From the NCBI GenBank assembly GCA_963665505.1, contig OY762275.1, positions 1,054,001-1,118,000 of the forward strand: a DNA stretch of 64,000 nt, read 5' to 3'. The notes beneath the pieces are model-generated. The model ran no database searches, was not told the origin of the DNA, and was given only the letters and a program-made list of their open reading frames with translations. Shown one piece after another: positions 42,265 to 51,293 of the stretch. The position numbers and the translations under genes were made by a program. Every line of letters starts with the position of its first letter. Within the stretch, counting starts at the first letter, position 1. Origin of the DNA: QANA01 sp963665505 (GTDB lineage: Bacteria; Bacillota; Clostridia; Christensenellales; Christensenellaceae).

Positions 42265-42913
42265 AACAAAAATTGCACCCTCCATATTGTCGGCGGATTT
42301 TACGAATATGGCCGACGCGCTGCATCGGATGGAAGAATGGGGTGCGGATTGGGTGCATTGCGACGTAATGGACGGCATGTATGTGCCCAATATCACCTTT
42401 GGGCAGAAAATGATCGCCGATTTTAAAAAGCATACCAAACTTGTGCTGGACGTGCACCTGATGGTACAGGCGCCCGAACGGTACATCGATGAATTTATAG
42501 AATGCGGCGCCGATATCGTGACCGTACACCAGGAGGCAACGGTGCATCTGCACAGGACCATCTTGCAGATCAAGAGCGCGGGCGTGAAGTGCGGGATCGC
42601 CATCAATCCGGCGACCAGCATCTATACGCTGGAGGATGTGCTGAGCGATATCGATATGGTGCTGCTGATGTCCTGCGACCCGGGGTTTGGCGGACAGCCG
42701 TTCATACCCTATGCGCTGACCAAGGCGCCGCGCCTTCGCAAGATGATGGGGGACAGGCAGATCGATATACAGGTGGACGGCGGCGTGAACGAACAGAACA
42801 TCGACGTGATCCTCGAATCGGGCATCAACGTCATCGTGGCGGGCAGCGCGCTGTTCCATTCGCCCGATCCCAAAAAGACGCTGGAGATCCTGCGCAACGG
42901 CAATAAGAAGTAA
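42257..42913 (+). CDS. rpe: Ribulose-phosphate 3-epimerase
   Basis: The 218-residue TIM barrel has APSILSADF near residue 7, HCDVMDGMYVPN near 34, DVHLMV near 67, DPGFGGQPF near 140 and DGGV near 175. All are expected in Rpe, which interconverts ribulose-5-phosphate and xylulose-5-phosphate. The usual N before PGFGGQ is D here. The ATG overlaps rsgA by 8 bases and follows AAGGAGA, the standard rsgA-rpe order. Confidence 0.95.
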   Translation: MIETKIAPSILSADFTNMADALHRMEEWGADWVHCDVMDGMYVPNITFGQKMIADFKKHTKLVLDVHLMVQAPERYIDEFIECGADIVTVHQEATVHLHRTILQIKSAGVKCGIAINPATSIYTLEDVLSDIDMVLLMSCDPGFGGQPFIPYALTKAPRLRKMMGDRQIDIQVDGGVNEQNIDVILESGINVIVAGSALFHSPDPKKTLEILRNGNKK

Positions 42914-42923
42914 CGGTGCGTTT

Positions 42924-43655
42924 ATGCAGAATAAGAAAAAAGGCGCTGCTCCGGATGTTCTAAAGGTCCTTTCCCCGGTCGTTACCGTGCTGTTCCTGTT
43001 CGGGCTGCTGATTGCGGTCATCGATCTGACGTGTTTTGACAAGGCTTTCTATGCGCGGGAATATGCGAAATTAGATACGGCCGCCTCGATGGGCATGCGT
43101 AAGGCCGATCTGGATACCGCTATGGACGCGCTGCTCCAGTATCTGCTGGGCGAGCGGGACGACCTGTTGGTCTATGCGAAAGTCGATGGGAAAGTGCGGG
43201 CGGTGTTCAACGAGCGGGAAATACAGCATATGCAGGACGTCCGTGCGCTCTACCGGGGCGGTACGGCGTTAGGCTACGGTATGCTGGCCGTGGGTACGGT
43301 GTTTTTCGCCTGGGCGCTTGGGAAGCGCGAACGCCAAAAGAAGGTCCTAAGCGGATATATCCGGGGAAACCTGGTTTTTCTTGTAATATTGGGGGCGGTC
43401 GCCCTGTTCGCGACGATCGATTTCGATACGTTCTGGACGATGTTTCATCAGATGGTGTTCACAAACGACCTTTGGCTGCTCGACCCCGGGACGGATCTGC
43501 TGATACGTATGGTGCCCCAACAGTTTTTCTTTGACCTGGTCCTGCGCATCGCCCTGTTCTCTCTTGGGATAGTGGGCCTGCTGCTGGCAGGCGCGGCCGT
43601 ATGGAAAAAACGGCTGCATATGCGTGAGGGCGGAGAACAGAATCATGAAGAATGA
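42924..43655 (+). CDS. TIGR01906/DUF1461 family integral membrane protein
   Basis: The 243-residue protein has about four membrane segments (near 15-35, 110-130, 150-170 and 205-225). It matches the TIGR01906 family by the pairing of a tyrosine-rich first loop (FYAREYAKLDT, LLQYLLGE) and HMQDVRALY. Function is unknown. It sits between rpe and tsaD with an 11-base overlap into the latter. Confidence 0.78.
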   Translation: MQNKKKGAAPDVLKVLSPVVTVLFLFGLLIAVIDLTCFDKAFYAREYAKLDTAASMGMRKADLDTAMDALLQYLLGERDDLLVYAKVDGKVRAVFNEREIQHMQDVRALYRGGTALGYGMLAVGTVFFAWALGKRERQKKVLSGYIRGNLVFLVILGAVALFATIDFDTFWTMFHQMVFTNDLWLLDPGTDLLIRMVPQQFFFDLVLRIALFSLGIVGLLLAGAAVWKKRLHMREGGEQNHEE

Positions 43656-44697
43656 ATCACAACAGGATGCCTTCTCCGTATTGAAAAAGAAAGAAGGCGT
43701 ACGGATACTGGCGATAGAGACTTCGTGCGACGAGACCGCCGCGGCGGTCGTGCAGGACGGTCGGCAAATCCTTTCCAATGCGCTGTATTCGCAGGCGGAG
43801 ATGCATGCCCGCTTTGGCGGCGTCGTGCCCGAAGTGGCGTCGCGCAACCATACAGAGAAACTTCCTTATATTGTGCGGGACGCGCTGGAGCAGGCGGGCC
43901 TGTCTTTTGCAGACGTGGACGCATTTGCCGTCACGCAGGGGCCCGGCCTTGTGGGCGCGCTGCTCACCGGGGTCTCGTACGCCAAGGCGCTTTCCTATGC
44001 CTTGGGCAAGCCCCTCGTGGCCGTCAACCACATCGAAGGGCATATTTCCGCGAATTATATCACACACATGGGTCTGAAACCGCCTTTCATCTGTCTGATC
44101 GCTTCGGGCGGACATACGAATCTGTTCAAAGTGGAAGACTATTGCGTATACACGCTGCTCGGCCGGACGCGGGACGATGCCGCGGGCGAAGCGTTCGATA
44201 AAGTCGCGCGCATCCTCGGCCTGCGCTACCCGGGCGGCCCCAATTTGGAGAAACTGGCGCAAAAGGGCGATGCGCATACATATGCTTTTACAAAAGCATT
44301 CCGCGGGGAGACCCACCTGGACTTTTCGTTCAGCGGACTCAAAACGGCGGTGGTCAACCTCGTGCATGGGTTCGGGATGAAAGGGACGCCTTACGACCCG
44401 GCGGACGTGGCGGCGTCTTTCCAGCGGGTGGCGGTGGACATGCTGGTGGAAAACACATTCGAGGCTGCCCGGCGCGAAGGGATCCGGACCGTGGTTTTCG
44501 GCGGCGGCGTCAGCGCCAACGGTGCGCTGCGCGAGGCGGCCTTTGCAAAGAAAGGATATGAAGTATACCTGCCGGACGTGCGATTTTGTACAGATAATGC
44601 CGCGATGATCGCTTCGGCGGCCTACTACCGCATATTGGCCGGCTGCAGCCCGGCGAAGGCTTCTCTCAACGCGGACCCTTCCCTGCCGTTAATATAA
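43645..44697 (+). CDS. tsaD: tRNA N6-adenosine threonylcarbamoyltransferase TsaD
   Basis: The 350-residue ASKHA-fold protein has ILAIETSCDETAAAVV near residue 20, the metal-binding NHIEGHI near 130, and GGGVSANGALRE near 285. TsaD transfers threonylcarbamoyl to A37 of tRNAs reading ANN codons, with TsaB and TsaE, which are not in this window. The ATG at 43645 is used because GGAG precedes it; an upstream ATG (43624) lacks a ribosome site. Confidence 0.96.
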   Translation: MKNESQQDAFSVLKKKEGVRILAIETSCDETAAAVVQDGRQILSNALYSQAEMHARFGGVVPEVASRNHTEKLPYIVRDALEQAGLSFADVDAFAVTQGPGLVGALLTGVSYAKALSYALGKPLVAVNHIEGHISANYITHMGLKPPFICLIASGGHTNLFKVEDYCVYTLLGRTRDDAAGEAFDKVARILGLRYPGGPNLEKLAQKGDAHTYAFTKAFRGETHLDFSFSGLKTAVVNLVHGFGMKGTPYDPADVAASFQRVAVDMLVENTFEAARREGIRTVVFGGGVSANGALREAAFAKKGYEVYLPDVRFCTDNAAMIASAAYYRILAGCSPAKASLNADPSLPLI

Positions 44698-44749
44698 CGG
44701 GGTTGCCCGGCATAGAATAAAACTGCATATTCTGTTAGGACGGAAAAAA

Positions 44750-45457
44750 ATGTCGAATACAAAAAAGCATGCCAAACGTGTCTTTGGGTTCCTGCTGCTG
44801 TGCGTGGGGCTAGGTTGTGCGATGTCGGGGCTTTGCCTGCTCGGGTTTCCCGACGCGGTGGATACGATGGGCACAGCTTTGCAGCTACAGGGACTGAAGG
44901 TCGTGATCGACGCCGGGCACGGCGGGTCGGACGGCGGCGCGGAAGGATACCAGACCTCCGTGAAGGAATCCGAACTCAATCTGGATATCGCGCTGAAGCT
45001 CCGCGATGCCCTTACGGCGCAGGGCGCCGAAGTCGTGATGACCCGGGAGGATGCGGAAGCCGTTGCGGACACCAAGCAGGACGATATGCGCGTCCGGCGC
45101 GAGATCATACAGGGCGCCGGGCAGGATATCACGATCAGTATCCATCAGAACAGCTTTCCGGACCATTCGGTCAGCGGCCCGCAGGTCATGTACGCCCCCG
45201 GGTCGGAAGAAGGAGAGGCGCTCGCGGCCTGCATACAGGCCTGTCTGGTCGAGCAGCTCGATCCGCCCAAAATACGGGTCGTTTTGCCGGGCGATTACTA
45301 TATCGTGAATTCCGGCACGGCGCCGGCGGTCCTCATCGAATGCGGGTTTTTGTCCAATGCCCGGGAGGAAGCCCTGCTCGTGCAGGAAGAATACCGGGAA
45401 AAGATCGTCCGGGCGATCGTGCTGGGGGTAGAACAATATTTTTCTGCATCGGACTAA
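44750..45457 (+). CDS. cwlD: N-acetylmuramoyl-L-alanine amidase CwlD
   Basis: The 235-residue protein has an N-terminal membrane anchor (about 10-32) and an Amidase_3 domain with VVIDAGHGGSDGG near residue 47, SIHQNSF near 125 and VLIECGFLSN near 195. These supply the zinc ligands and catalytic Glu. CwlD-type amidases remove stem peptides to make muramic delta-lactam in spore cortex. The match and the sporulation neighbourhood support cwlD over other amidases. Confidence 0.9.
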   Translation: MSNTKKHAKRVFGFLLLCVGLGCAMSGLCLLGFPDAVDTMGTALQLQGLKVVIDAGHGGSDGGAEGYQTSVKESELNLDIALKLRDALTAQGAEVVMTREDAEAVADTKQDDMRVRREIIQGAGQDITISIHQNSFPDHSVSGPQVMYAPGSEEGEALAACIQACLVEQLDPPKIRVVLPGDYYIVNSGTAPAVLIECGFLSNAREEALLVQEEYREKIVRAIVLGVEQYFSASD

Positions 45458-45471
45458 AAGGAGGATGCCGT

Positions 45472-45894
45472 TTGGAAATACACGGTGTTTTGGAACATAT
45501 GGCGGAAAAGGATGCGCGCCTGAAAAACCCGCTGGTACTGGCTTTTGTAGGCGACAGTCTGTTCGATCTGTATGTGCGCGCGGCGCTTGTAAAAAAGAGC
45601 GGCAGTTTGGTGAACGACCTGAACCGCATGGCCAGCGGCATAGTCAACGCGCATGCGCAGGCGCAGATGGCGGACAAGCTGCTGGAAAAGCTGGACGAAC
45701 CGGAACGGCAGATCTACCGGCGGGGCCGGAATGCCCATCCCGCTTCGGTGGCCAAAAACATGTCGATCGCGGATTATAAGAAAGCGACGGGTCTGGAAGC
45801 CGTGATCGGCTGCCTGTTTTTAGAGGGCAAATATGCCCGTTTGGAAGAACTCATGACGATGATCTTAAAAGAATCCGGGGTGCTTTGTGGATAA
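45472..45894 (+). CDS. mrnC: Mini-ribonuclease III
   Basis: The 140-residue protein matches Mini-III (the RNase III catalytic domain without dsRBD). It has VLAFVGDSLFDLYVR near residue 22, with the catalytic Asp, and YKKATGLEAVIGCLF near 105, with the catalytic Glu. It matures 23S rRNA ends. The start is TTG at 45472, with AAAAGGAGG seven bases upstream. It overlaps rlmB by 8 bases, as in B. subtilis. Confidence 0.94.
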   Translation: MEIHGVLEHMAEKDARLKNPLVLAFVGDSLFDLYVRAALVKKSGSLVNDLNRMASGIVNAHAQAQMADKLLEKLDEPERQIYRRGRNAHPASVAKNMSIADYKKATGLEAVIGCLFLEGKYARLEELMTMILKESGVLCG

Positions 45895-46666
45895 AACCGA
45901 TATCATCATTGGAAGGAATACCGTAAAAGAGGCCGTTTTGAGCGGCAGGGAGATCGATACGATCTATGTCCTCTCCACCGCGGAGGGAAGTATTTTAAGC
46001 ATCGTTTCCAAAGCCAGGGAACGCGGCATTCCTGTGCGGAGAGTGCCCCGGCAAAAGCTGGACGAACTGGCCCGGCCGTTTTTTGCGGCCGACAAGACGG
46101 CCCGGCACCAGGGGATCGTCGCGCGGGTGGCGGCTGTCGAATACGGCAGTATGCAGGAGATCTTTGCCCTCGCGGAAAGAAAAGGCGAACCGCCCTTCAT
46201 TATCGCGTTGGACGGTGTGGAAGACCCGCATAATCTCGGGGCGATCGTGCGCAGCGCGGAAGTATTCGGCGCACACGGGGTACTGCTCCCCAAGCGGCGG
46301 AGCGCGGGGATGACGGCCGCCGCCGCCAAAGCTGCCTCGGGCGCGGAGGAATACATTCCCATCGTCAAGGTGGGCAATCTGGTGGCGGCGATCCGGGAGA
46401 TCAAGGAAAAAGGCGTGTTCGTGGCCGCGGCGGATATGGACGGGCAGCGGGCCGATACGGCCGACCTTACGGGCGCGCTGCTGCTGGTGATCGGCGCCGA
46501 AGGGAAAGGCGTGTCCCGGCTGGCCAGGGAGACTGCCGACTTTGTGGTACGTATCGATATGGCAGGGAAGATCAACTCACTCAACGCGTCGAATGCCGCC
46601 GCCGTACTGATGTACGAAAAGCGCCGGCAGGACAGACAGCGGCAGATAAAGGAGCAACAAAGTTGA
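45887..46666 (+). CDS. rlmB: TrmH-family 23S rRNA 2'-O-methyltransferase RlmB
   Basis: The 259-residue SPOUT methyltransferase has an N-terminal substrate-binding domain and a SPOUT core with ALDGVEDPHNLGAIVRSAE near residue 105, VIGAEGKGV near 205 and a C-terminal INSLNASNAAAVLMYE. It methylates the ribose of G2251 in 23S rRNA in the family archetype. Start is GTG at 45887, in an 8-base overlap with mrnC. Confidence 0.93.
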   Translation: MDKTDIIIGRNTVKEAVLSGREIDTIYVLSTAEGSILSIVSKARERGIPVRRVPRQKLDELARPFFAADKTARHQGIVARVAAVEYGSMQEIFALAERKGEPPFIIALDGVEDPHNLGAIVRSAEVFGAHGVLLPKRRSAGMTAAAAKAASGAEEYIPIVKVGNLVAAIREIKEKGVFVAAADMDGQRADTADLTGALLLVIGAEGKGVSRLARETADFVVRIDMAGKINSLNASNAAAVLMYEKRRQDRQRQIKEQQS

Positions 46667-47364
46667 ATCACGTGACCAAGAAAAGCCGGGAAACGGCAGT
46701 AAAAAAAGACAAGATCCTGCAGGCTAAGGCAGAGAGTGCTGAATTTGCCCGTTTTACATCGCTGAACGATGCCGAGATCGCAGTATTGGCCAAAGAAGAA
46801 GACGGGTTGGCGTCCGAATATTTGCTGAACAAGTATAAAAACTTTGTGCGCGCCAAGGCGCGTACCTATTTCCTGGTGGGTGCCGACCGGGAAGACCTGA
46901 TACAGGAAGGCATGATCGGCCTGTACAAGGCTATCCGGGATTTCCGCCCCGAACGGCAGGTGTCCTTCCGCGCGTTTGCCGAACTTTGCATCACGCGGCA
47001 GATCATTACGGCCATCAAGGCGGCCACCCGCCAGAAGCATAAGCCACTCAACAGCTATATCTCCCTCAATAAACCGGTCTACGATGAAGAATCCGACAGG
47101 ACGCTCATCGATATCCTCACGAGTTCCAAGGTGCTCACGCCCGAAGATATCATTATCGATAAAGAAGATGTCGTATCTATCGAATCCAAGATCGACGAAA
47201 TGCTTTCGGGCCTGGAGAGCGACGTCCTGCGGCTGTATCTGATGGGAAAATCCTACCAGGAGATCGCCGAGCAGTTGCGGCGGCATGTGAAATCCGTGGA
47301 CAATGCGTTGCAGCGCGTCAAAAACAAGTTGGACAAATACTTGAAAACGACGCGTGCGGGCTGA
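46663..47364 (+). CDS. sigH: RNA polymerase sigma factor SigH
   Basis: The 233-residue sigma-70-family factor has region 2 (YKNFVRAKARTYFLVGADREDLIQEGMIGLYKAIR, about 58-92) and a region 4 helix-turn-helix (SYQEIAEQLRRHVKSVDNALQRVK, about 200-224). B. subtilis SigH directs early sporulation and competence genes. It lies after mrnC-rlmB as in B. subtilis, but rae1 (yacP), normally between rlmB and sigH, is absent. The start is TTG, in a 4-base overlap with the rlmB stop. The basic N-terminus is about 15 residues longer than in typical SigH. Confidence 0.93.
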   Translation: MNHVTKKSRETAVKKDKILQAKAESAEFARFTSLNDAEIAVLAKEEDGLASEYLLNKYKNFVRAKARTYFLVGADREDLIQEGMIGLYKAIRDFRPERQVSFRAFAELCITRQIITAIKAATRQKHKPLNSYISLNKPVYDEESDRTLIDILTSSKVLTPEDIIIDKEDVVSIESKIDEMLSGLESDVLRLYLMGKSYQEIAEQLRRHVKSVDNALQRVKNKLDKYLKTTRAG

Positions 47365-47393
47365 GGCGGTCTTTTTCCGGCATAAAAAAACCA

Positions 47394-47422
47394 TTGCATA
47401 ATACAGTAAATACGTGTAAAAT
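47394..47422 (+). promoter_or_regulatory. Promoter for greA-lysS
   Basis: TTGCAT (47394-47399) and TAAAAT (47417-47422) are 17 bases apart; the leader to the greA GTG is about 55 bases. Confidence 0.65.
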
Positions 47423-47484
47423 AAAATGACTGTATCGGGAGACGTATACCCAAATGGATTTTAAGTTGTCGGAGGTAGATTTCA

Positions 47485-47964
47485 GTGGCAAATGAATTTG
47501 TCCTTACTAAAAGAGGAAAACTTGAATTAGAGAAGCAGTTGGATTATTTGAAAGATGTGCGGCGTGCTGAAATATCGGAACAGATAAAAGAAGCGCGTTC
47601 GTTCGGAGACCTGAGCGAAAACGCAGAATATGCCGAAGCCAGGAACGAACAGTCCCGGGTGGAAGGGCGCATACGGGAACTGGAAAGCACGCTGACCCGT
47701 GCGACCGTCGTGGAGGACGGGGAAGTCAATCTGGGCCGCGTGAGCGTCGGGACCAAAGTGCGCATAGCCGATAAAGAGAGCAGCGAGGAAGAGACTTATC
47801 AGATACTGGGTTCCATGGAAACCAGTGCGACCAGCCATATTCTTTCCAACGAGTCGCCCGTGGGCAAGGCGCTTTTAGGCCATGGCGTGGGTGATGTGGT
47901 GGAAGTCAGGGCGCCGGGCGGCAAGATGCGCTTCACGATTTTGGAAATAACGAAAGCGGATTGA
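47485..47964 (+). CDS. greA: Transcription elongation factor GreA
   Basis: The 159-residue protein has the N-terminal coiled coil with the acidic tip (GDLSENAEYAEARNEQ near residue 42) and a C-terminal FKBP-like domain ending in MRFTILEITKAD. GreA stimulates transcript cleavage by backtracked polymerase. Start is GTG at 47485, with CGGAGGT upstream. It is followed by lysS, a common arrangement. Confidence 0.96.
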   Translation: MANEFVLTKRGKLELEKQLDYLKDVRRAEISEQIKEARSFGDLSENAEYAEARNEQSRVEGRIRELESTLTRATVVEDGEVNLGRVSVGTKVRIADKESSEEETYQILGSMETSATSHILSNESPVGKALLGHGVGDVVEVRAPGGKMRFTILEITKAD

Positions 47965-48017
47965 ACGCTTTTTTACGAAGGATAGGAATCAAAAAAGAAG
48001 TTTCAAAGGATTTTATA

Positions 48018-49508
48018 ATGGCAGACGATACGATGCGGCAAAACGGCAATAGCGACTCGGAGATAAACGTGCGCAGAAATAAACTGCTGGCCCTCCGCGA
48101 AAGCGGCTTAGACCCCTTCCAGATCACACGGTTTGAAAGGGAGCATACCGCGGCGCAACTCAAGCGCGATTTTCCCGCCTTCGAAGGAAAGCAAACCGGC
48201 GTGGCGGGCAGGATCCTCTCCAAGCGCGTGATGGGCAAGGCAAGCTTTTTCCATATACAGGACGGCAGCGGCACGATCCAGTGCTATGCCCGCAGAGACG
48301 TGTTGGGCGATGTGCCCTACGCCGCGTATAAAACGTACGATGTCGGCGATATCGTCGGTGTGGAGGGAGAAGTCTTCCGGACCCATGCCGGCGAGATCAC
48401 CGTCAAGTGCGGGAAGATCACGCTGCTGGCCAAAGCCCTGTTGCCCCTGCCGGAAAAATTCCATGGACTTAAGGACCCCGATCTGCGTTACCGGCAGCGG
48501 TATGTGGATCTGATCGTGAACCCGGAAGTGCGGGAAACGTTCGAGAAGCGCTCCAGGATCCTCCGCTACATCCGCGAATTTTTGGACGACCGCGGGTATA
48601 TGGAGGTGGATACGCCTATCCTGCACGGTACTGCGGGCGGCGCGACGGCCCGTCCGTTCGTTACGTACCATAATACGCTCAATATCCAGATGTACCTCCG
48701 GATCGCGACCGAACTGCACTTAAAAAGGCTGATCGTCGGGGGCTTGGAGAAAGTCTACGAGATCGGCCGTATCTTCCGCAACGAAGGTATGGATGTCAAA
48801 CACAACCCGGAATTCACGACGCTGGAATTATACGAAGCGTATACGGATTACAGGGGAATGATGCGGCTGGCGGAAGACCTCTTCTCTTACTGTGCGAACA
48901 AACTGAACGGTACGACCAAGCTGACCTACCAGGGGCAGGAAATTGATCTTGCTTCTCCCTGGAAGCGCGTCACGATGGTCGACGCCGTGAAAGAATACAC
49001 CGGCGCGGATTTCGGTGCGGCCGGGTCGGATGCCGAAGCGGCCTTGCTGGCCAAATCCATCGGCGTCCAAATGGATAAGAACAAAATGACGCGCGGCTAT
49101 CTTTTGTACGCGGCGTTTGAGCAATTTGTGGAAGAGAAGCTTATACAGCCCACGTTCGTCATGGATTACCCCGTGGAGATATCTCCTCTTTCCAAGAAGA
49201 AATCCGGGGCTTCCTGGCTGACGGAGCGGTTCGAACTATTCATCACGGCGCGGGAAATGGCCAATGCCTTTTCCGAGCTGAACGACCCGGTCGATCAGAG
49301 GGAACGCTTTTTGCAGCAGCTCAAACAACGGGAGGCGGGGGACGACGAAGCGCATATGATGGACGAAGAATATATCACGGCGCTGGAGTACGGGATGCCG
49401 CCGACCGGGGGGATCGGGATCGGCATAGACCGGCTGGTCATGCTGTTCACCGATTCTTACTCGATCCGGGATGTGTTGCTGTTCCCCACGATGAAGCCAA
49501 AATCATAG
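48018..49508 (+). CDS. lysS: Lysyl-tRNA synthetase (class II)
   Basis: The 496-residue protein has an N-terminal OB-fold anticodon domain (about 60-165) and a class II core with motif 1 near 185-220, motif 2 FRNEGMDVKHNPEFT near 262 and motif 3 GIGIGIDRLVMLF near 468. It attaches lysine to tRNA-Lys. The ATG at 48018 is preferred, with AAAGGA upstream; a TTG at 47961 overlapping the greA stop would add 19 residues that do not match the family. Confidence 0.95.
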   Translation: MADDTMRQNGNSDSEINVRRNKLLALRESGLDPFQITRFEREHTAAQLKRDFPAFEGKQTGVAGRILSKRVMGKASFFHIQDGSGTIQCYARRDVLGDVPYAAYKTYDVGDIVGVEGEVFRTHAGEITVKCGKITLLAKALLPLPEKFHGLKDPDLRYRQRYVDLIVNPEVRETFEKRSRILRYIREFLDDRGYMEVDTPILHGTAGGATARPFVTYHNTLNIQMYLRIATELHLKRLIVGGLEKVYEIGRIFRNEGMDVKHNPEFTTLELYEAYTDYRGMMRLAEDLFSYCANKLNGTTKLTYQGQEIDLASPWKRVTMVDAVKEYTGADFGAAGSDAEAALLAKSIGVQMDKNKMTRGYLLYAAFEQFVEEKLIQPTFVMDYPVEISPLSKKKSGASWLTERFELFITAREMANAFSELNDPVDQRERFLQQLKQREAGDDEAHMMDEEYITALEYGMPPTGGIGIGIDRLVMLFTDSYSIRDVLLFPTMKPKS

Positions 49509-49521
49509 GAGAATATCCGAA

Positions 49522-50145
49522 ATGAAACCTGGTTACAAAAAATTTTTGATAGGCATAGCCCGGTTCTTCCTCTATATTTTGGGGAAGGCACTGATTGTAG
49601 CCGTAGCTGTCGTCCTGGTCTTTTTTGCTTTCCGTACGGCGGAGAACTCCAGCCAGGTTTATTTTATGGCAAAAGATGCGTTCTCGTTGCGGACCTCGGT
49701 GATCCTTACGCCGCTGAACAATGACGACACCGATCTTTTGCCCGGGTTGTTTACTGAGGAATATCTTAGAAAAAGCAGCCTCGATACCCAGACGACAAAC
49801 AGCAGCTATACGGTTACGAGTTACGACCAGCGTACGGACGTCACGATCACTGTCATATTCGCCTGGCAGGACCATGCGAAGGTGCAGGTGAAAAACGTTG
49901 TGCAGGATATTTCTGCCAAAGTTTCTTCCTCGGTATTGGAAGTGAACGAAGTGGACCAATTCATCGAAAGCGGCATCTATTCCTTGTATGTGGTCAAAGA
50001 CGAAGACGGTTCCTGGAAAGTGGAAGATATCGTGCTGGAAGAAGAGATCACGCCCGAGAGCGTCTATCCTATCCCGACGGTGACAGGCGAATCGGATAGC
50101 GGGATCATAGATGAGTCCGTGATGGATATGGAGCCGACCGAATGA
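49522..50145 (+). CDS. Membrane-anchored protein of unknown function
   Basis: The 207-residue protein has a basic start, one membrane segment (about 12-38), then an extracellular region with alternating polar beta-like sequence and a very acidic C-terminal 35 residues. I recognise no family. It is 13 bases after lysS and before a terminator, so it is the last gene of the greA-lysS unit. Similar small anchored proteins follow housekeeping operons in clostridia, but a shared role is not established. Confidence 0.7.
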   Translation: MKPGYKKFLIGIARFFLYILGKALIVAVAVVLVFFAFRTAENSSQVYFMAKDAFSLRTSVILTPLNNDDTDLLPGLFTEEYLRKSSLDTQTTNSSYTVTSYDQRTDVTITVIFAWQDHAKVQVKNVVQDISAKVSSSVLEVNEVDQFIESGIYSLYVVKDEDGSWKVEDIVLEEEITPESVYPIPTVTGESDSGIIDESVMDMEPTE

Positions 50146-50175
50146 GGATGGTATCCGGATAAAACGTTCAAAGCG

Positions 50176-50205
50176 GGTATTTGCCTTTGGGTAAATACCT
50201 TTTTT
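50176..50205 (+). terminator. Intrinsic terminator after the greA-lysS unit
   Basis: A 10-bp stem (50176-50185 with 50190-50199, one G-T pair) and a TTTG loop end in a T run. Confidence 0.85.
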
Positions 50206-50239
50206 ACTAAGAAGGTTTCCGGCCGGAAAGGAACAAAGG

Positions 50240-51229
50240 ATGCAAGAGCAAGGGGTTCGTATGTGGATCAATAAAACGGGGGCGATGCTGGCGCCGATGG
50301 CCGGCGTCACAGACGCCGCTTTCCGCCGGATGGCGCAGGAGCAGGGAGCCTTGCTTACGTTTGGCGAGATGGTCAGTGCACAGGGTCTTTTGCATAACGG
50401 CCGCAAGACGCGGGCGCTCGTGCACATAGAACCGGAAGAAGGGAAAGTGGGCATCCAGCTGTTCGGCAAAGATCCGGCGGCGGTCGCCCATGCGATCCGC
50501 CTGCTGGAAGAAAAGCAAGGCGGGCGCATCGCCTGTTTCGATCTCAATATGGGTTGCCCTGTGCCCAAAATCGTGCGCAACGGCGAAGGTGCCGCGCTCA
50601 TGAAAGACCCTGCGCTGGCGGAGCGGATCGTGCGCGCCGCAAAAGAGGCTTCCTCCTTGCCTGTTACGGTCAAATACAGGAAGGGGTTCGACAGCCGTAC
50701 CGCCAACTATGTCGAGTTTGCCAGGATGCTGGAGGACGCGGGCGCGGACGCGATCACGCTGCATGGGCGGCTGCGGGAAGAATTTTACGGCGGGAAGGCC
50801 GATTGGGATGCCATCGCGGCGGTCAAGCGGGCGGTCTGTATCCCCGTGGTTGCCAACGGGGACGTCTTTTCGCCCGAAGATGCGGTGGCCATACTGGAAA
50901 AAACAGGGGCGGACGGCGTGATGGTCGCCCGGGGCGCGCTGGGCAATCCCTTTATTTTCGGGCAGATCGCGGCGTATCTTGCCAAAGGTTGCTATACGCT
51001 GCCCGGCCCTGTGCAGAAGGCGGCGGCGATGCGCCGGCATGCCGAACTCTGCCGGTCTGTCAAAGGGGAACGCTTGGCGATGATCCAATTCCGGAAACAC
51101 GCCGCCTGGTACCTGAAGGGGGTGCCGGGCGCGGCCGCGCTGCGCAAAGCCGCGCTCAGTCTGAACCGCATGCGGGATCTGGAAGATTTCGTGGAGCAGG
51201 CGCTCGTTTTGATGCAAGGAACGCCCTGA
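50240..51229 (+). CDS. dus: tRNA-dihydrouridine synthase (Dus family)
   Basis: The 329-residue FMN enzyme has MLAPMAGVTDAAFR near residue 15, the catalytic Cys in DLNMGCPVPKIV near 102 and GADGVMVARGALGNP near 223. It reduces specific uridines in tRNA to dihydrouridine with NADPH. The overall match is closest to the DusB-like group. AAAGGA lies just before the ATG at 50240; M residues further in would shorten the conserved N-terminus. Confidence 0.93.
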   Translation: MQEQGVRMWINKTGAMLAPMAGVTDAAFRRMAQEQGALLTFGEMVSAQGLLHNGRKTRALVHIEPEEGKVGIQLFGKDPAAVAHAIRLLEEKQGGRIACFDLNMGCPVPKIVRNGEGAALMKDPALAERIVRAAKEASSLPVTVKYRKGFDSRTANYVEFARMLEDAGADAITLHGRLREEFYGGKADWDAIAAVKRAVCIPVVANGDVFSPEDAVAILEKTGADGVMVARGALGNPFIFGQIAAYLAKGCYTLPGPVQKAAAMRRHAELCRSVKGERLAMIQFRKHAAWYLKGVPGAAALRKAALSLNRMRDLEDFVEQALVLMQGTP

Positions 51230-51252
51230 CCCTGTTCAACCGGGCGGGGGGA

Positions 51253-51261
51253 TGGTATAAT
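51253..51261 (+). promoter_or_regulatory. Extended -10 promoter for the YcxB-like gene
   Basis: TGGTATAAT (51253-51261) is an extended -10. A weak TGTTCA lies 17 bases upstream at 51233-51238, inside and just after the dus 3' end. Confidence 0.5.
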
Positions 51262-51293
51262 TCTTGATATTATGAGAAAAAAGGAGGCTGGCT

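Noticed and set aside
44698..44749. Forespore sigma promoter for cwlD
   Set aside because: GCATA and CATATT elements occur, but their spacing of about 11 bases does not fit sigma-F or sigma-G promoters.
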